Assembly (NCBI GenBank): GCA_027422505.1 | Contig: JAPQWV010001556.1 | Location: 1 to 64,000 of the forward strand | Length of the DNA: 64,000 nt | Reading direction: 5' to 3' | Source: Craterostigma plantagineum | Taxonomy: Eukaryota > Streptophyta > Magnoliopsida > Lamiales > Linderniaceae | In this document: positions 60,497 to 64,000 of the stretch, piece after piece | Position numbering within the stretch: position 1 is the stretch's first letter | Layout: each line of letters opens with the position of its first letter | Notes under the pieces: generated by a model | What the model was told of the DNA's origin: nothing | What the model saw: the letters and a program-made list of their open reading frames with translations, nothing else | The model's database searches: none | Position numbers and translations under genes: made by a program

Positions 60497-61699
60497 CGTA
60501 CACAATATATTTAATTTAACATCTTATAAATTTAATTACATGTCTTAAATCAATATGCAAACGATGAACTGTGGGGAGCAGGTGAAAGCATGGCCGGCCT
60601 ACCTTAAATCCATGCTTTCATATGCTGATGCGCTCTAAGTCGCCTGTTAAATATCTACATCACTGTAAAACAACTATTCAGAGTATGATCGCAACATGTT
60701 ATTCCGTAAGTATATAATAACTAAACCATAAAAGAGTTCCATTCGTTTTCCATAGATATCATAAACATTTCGACTATATACCCTTTCTGTAACCATTTGT
60801 TCATAAATCCATCATATATAGGATCCGTTCATATAACCATCATCTTGTGATCCATAAATCATATACCATTTGATACATTGTTCATATATCCGTTGCTCAT
60901 ATAAAATCTGTAGATCGAGATCAATTATGCTTTAAGCAATTTATGTCACATAAACAGCCACAAATTCTGTCACGTAACCATTGTCCATATAATCATAGTC
61001 TATATAATCATTCATATGATCCGTTGATCGATGCAATTCTATATGATCACTTACTTTTTGATACTCCCGTTATAGACCAGCTAGACTCGTATTGTAATCC
61101 CAGTGGGACTCTGTAACTGTAAATATTTTTTATGTGCATGTATAGGACTCTGTAATCCCCCGATTTGTAGGGATGTAGCCGTATTTTTCTCGAATAGGGA
61201 ATAATGCCGAAGCATTTGTCCGATGTCATAGCAGTCATAACGTTTTCTCTTTTCAGAATTACATGTATGCAATGCTATACCCATATCCTTATTTTTCGTA
61301 TCTCATATATCTATCAAATCACCTTTGTCACATAATAGCATGTTAAGGCACATAAACCCATTCAATCCATAGCAGATATAATCTAATCAATCCATATAGT
61401 GTGTATATCGTAAAATTATAAATAAATAATATCATAGAAAACATATAATCACATATAACACATACAACAGAACACATGTTGCAAATCATACTCACAGTAA
61501 GGTTTAAAATCCCTTTCGTCATTCAATGTTACCCTTGCCTTTCAGATTTCCAACCTATAGAGGTATTTTATTCGGTAAATATAGACCCTTATAAAGATAT
61601 GCAGGCGTGATGCGTATGCTTTGTCAGATAATTATGAATATCAGTTCCCGGACCGTAAAATATCAAATGACATCGTCTCCAAATTGACTAGACTTATAC

Positions 61700-62275
61700 T
61701 ATAATAGTTTCGAAAACCTCCCTAGTTTGAAATTCTCTTAAGGTCGAAATTTCATTATGTTTCGAAATTCACATATACTTCGAAATTCCACTTAGTTTCG
61801 AATTTCTTTGAAATTGTATTTCGAAATCTAGTTTCGAATTTATAATTCTTATTTCCATATAGGTTTCGAAATTCTTATCTAATATTCCCTTTATTTCGAA
61901 ATTCACATGTAGTTCAAAAACTACTAGGTTTCAAATTTCATAGTTACGAAAGTCACATAACGGTTGAACAAATTTCGAAATTCTTTATACAGTTCAAAAT
62001 CTTTTTACAATTAGGTTTCAGAAATTGAATGGTTTCGAAATTCCCATTCTCGTTCAAATATGTAATATCTTAATCATTTCCTATTCATTCCTTACTCGTT
62101 ATTGGAATTGTTCGAAACTAACATGTAAGAGTTACTATTGGTTATGAGCTTTAGCTAACATTGTTATTATATGTAAATCCTTTTCTAGTACTTCTTTAAC
62201 ACTTTATTAAAATAGTTCGAAACTAATTTCAAACTCTTGTTCGAAACTAGAGTTCGAAATTTCTTGTACACTTAC
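61700..62275. repeat. Dispersed TTTCGAAATTC motif array in LARD-C LTR
   Basis: I count about 14 TTCGAA palindromes in about 570 bases, most within tttcgaaattc or gttcgaaact. Chance would give fewer than one. It occupies the same relative place as the arrays in LARD-A and LARD-B. Confidence 0.75.
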
Positions 62276-62511
62276 ACTTCTACACTTATTTCGGAAATCG
62301 TATATCTTTTGAAAACACTATTTCATCCAATAATCCCAAAAACATTCGATCAAAATCAAAATTTTCAAGAACATAAAGAACTTCACGAAATCTTCAAACA
62401 CGTTCAAACTTAAAAAAATGCAGAACCTACATAAAAGCTTATCAAATGAAACTTTCATGCTTCACGACATATTAACGTGCTAGATCATAACTAAAAACAT
62501 GAATATTATAA

Positions 62512-62862
62512 CGTACAATTTCATTTCTAAATTGTGCTTTGATTTGTTACCTGTCTTCGTAGATTGGGGCGTTTCTTGTATTTGTCCTTAGATTAGGACT
62601 TAGTTTGTTATTTATACCAAGTATGTTTGGTATAAATAGATGTACAAACATTGAGCAAATAGAGAAGATTTGAGAATTTGATTCGAAAGGCTTGCAATTC
62701 GATACCTAGTGAGAGAAACACAAATATCTTCTCACTCTAAGCGAAATTCTCTCTCGTGCTCTCAGCAAAGGTTTTCGATCAATATTTTAATCTTTACAAT
62801 TCTAGTCGATTACCTAAGAATTCGAGTCTAGGATCTTAGAGTTGATAATTCAGGACCTAACA
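62512..62862 (+). repeat. COP3 5' LTR
   Basis: It aligns from its first base with the COP1 LTR, but begins CG instead of TG (cgtacaattt), and ends ggacctaaca. TATA box tataaata at 62631-62638. It is the most diverged of the five LTRs of this family in the window. Confidence 0.85.
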
Positions 62863-62864
62863 AT

Positions 62865-62876
62865 TGGTATCAGAGC
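62865..62876 (+). other. COP3 primer-binding site
   Basis: TGGTATCAGAGC, 2 bases after the LTR, tRNA-iMet type. Confidence 0.93.
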
Positions 62877-63931
62877 AGATTCGTTCTGTTTATCAAAATT
62901 GTTAGAATTCGGATCGATAATTTAATTCTGAAACTGCGAAGAACAGTTTTGGTGCGAAAAATTGATTTTCGATCTGATTTGCTTAATTGTGTGCTTAATT
63001 CACTTGAATTTGATGTTTCTGTGCTTACTGTAGTGATATACATTGATAGCGATTAGATCTGTAGCTGCTTGAAATTCATTTTAGCAGATTGATTTGATCT
63101 GAGAAGTTACTGTTCACGCGAAGAAGAACAGTTTGAACACGTACTGGTTTTTTTCAAATTCAATACAGTTTGCTTCATGACGTGTTTAATTGTGTGTTTG
63201 TGCGTATTCATCATCTGATTACGAGCAATTACCTGTAATTTCATAGTCTAATTCATCGTTTTCGCATGAATCAGTGTTAAGTATATTCTACGATTTGTTG
63301 CGATTATTTCAATTTTTCTCGCTAGGTTCTCCGATCAGGTTAATTTCTCGATCGAAAAACTCGACGATAAATTTTTCTCTAACAGAATACAATGTCGCAC
63401 TTAAACTCGTCTTTATCAAGAACGACTTTAGTAGAAAGTTTTCTCGAGCATTACTAAGCAAAAATCGTTTTCGACGAAGACCAATTTTGACCTTTGCGCG
63501 CGCAAAACCTACCGTCATAAACTTTTTCAGTCAGACTTTTTAAGTGTGACTAAGAGAAAATCATTTGCGACCGAGAAACTTTTCCAGTCGATGAATTTAT
63601 TTGACTTTGCGAGGAACTCACTATACGTATTGTTTCTTTGCGATCGAAATAAATTCACGATTAAGAAATTTTTCTCGACAGAAAGATTTTGAATTTTTTT
63701 CCCTGTTAAAAATTTTCGCTGACAAAGACATTCTCGCACGAGAACAATACCTCCTACATTTTACTTCGGCGAATTGATTTTTGAACAAACTCTAAAGATT
63801 GAATCGAAAATAATTCTCCACTGCTTTAATACCAAACGCTACTGACTAATTTGCTACTTGCGAAGCACGTAACATCAGTCCAAATAATCAAAACAACTAA
63901 CGAAGATCCTTCATCAACTCTAGAAGATAAA
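62877..63931 (+). other. COP3 untranslated leader
   Basis: Homologous to the COP1 and COP2 leaders. The E2F-like 12-mer has become tttggtgcgaaa (62948-62959) and the second copy is lost (ctcgacgataaa near 63361). Confidence 0.75.
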
Positions 63932-64000
63932 ATGGATGCCTACTCACTTGGAAACGACAATCATCCCCCGATTCTCAAGAGAGGCGAATATACAGTTTGG
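63932..64000 (+). CDS. COP3 gag, N-terminal 23 codons
   Basis: MDAYSLGNDNHPPILKRGEY and three more residues to the window end, no stop. It matches COP1 and COP2 gag starts. Whether the gene is intact cannot be judged from here. Confidence 0.8.
   Translation, partial: MDAYSLGNDNHPPILKRGEYTVW

Larger units (their letters stand above)
60333..62511 (-). repeat. LARD-C LTR (partial)
   Basis: On the plus strand it begins tgtaatgtcccg, comparable to the LARD-A and LARD-B LTR ends. It shares block order with them: an attcagagtatgat..gtaagtata block (near 60678) and an atactcacagtaagg block (near 61490), followed by a motif array. Its motif is TTTCGAAATTC rather than ATCTCGACAT. It is cut at 62511 by COP3 before the other LTR end. 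The assignment to a LARD rests on this architecture only. Confidence 0.55.
62512..64000 (+). mobile_element. COP3: 5' end of another copia element of the COP family
   Basis: LTR, PBS, leader and the first codons of gag are present; the rest lies beyond the window. It is inserted in LARD-C after tataa (62507-62511), the expected target duplication. Confidence 0.88.

Overview
The window is transposon-dense plant DNA. Every stretch can be assigned to an LTR retrotransposon or to a SINE inside one. I found no host gene, rRNA, tRNA gene or CRISPR. The plant call rests on tRNA-iMet and tRNA-Asp primer-binding sites, SIRE-type Ty1/copia and Athila-type Ty3/gypsy proteins, a tRNA-derived SINE, and large non-coding LARD-like elements. 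A eudicot is likely; the species cannot be named. Coordinates of genes in decayed copies are envelopes, because stops and frameshifts are frequent.

Names used here. LARD-A, LARD-B and LARD-C are large non-coding LTR elements on the minus strand. GYP is the Athila-like gypsy element (minus). COP0 to COP3 are four copies of one copia family with ~350-bp LTRs (plus). SIR is a SIRE-type copia with ~1.73-kb LTRs (minus).

Layout. 1-3001 is the end of LARD-A (interior end, PBS, one LTR), sitting in the 3' part of GYP. GYP runs 3002-25584 and is split inside its integrase by COP1 (5127-19815, target duplication aacct) and by a SINE (4719-4930). GYP ends with an LTR at 24220-25584. 25585-25862 and 59502-60332 are two pieces of a COP0 gag. 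Between them lies COP2 (25863-59501, duplication ttttc). COP2 is interrupted by SIR (29015-49569, duplication aaaaa), which is interrupted by LARD-B (35175-44558, duplication cttaa). This is a four-level nest: COP0 > COP2 > SIR > LARD-B. From 60333 a LARD-C LTR interrupts COP0, and COP3 (62512 to the window end) interrupts LARD-C.

How the parts work. The copia and gypsy elements carry the usual gag, protease, integrase, RT and RNase H modules (in copia order or gypsy order), but all visible copies are broken. The COP family and SIR also have an extra ORF between pol and the 3' LTR. In COP1 it follows a leader-like segment that ends in a strong splice-acceptor-like sequence. The LARDs have LTRs of about 2.8-3.4 kb and no obvious coding capacity, so they must have used enzymes from other elements. 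LARD-B has nearly identical LTRs and is the youngest layer of the nest.

The least ordinary signals are regulatory-looking: dense TCGA-core motif arrays in the LTRs of all three LARDs, repeated telobox octamers in LARD-A and LARD-B LTRs, and an exact E2F-type site in the COP leader.
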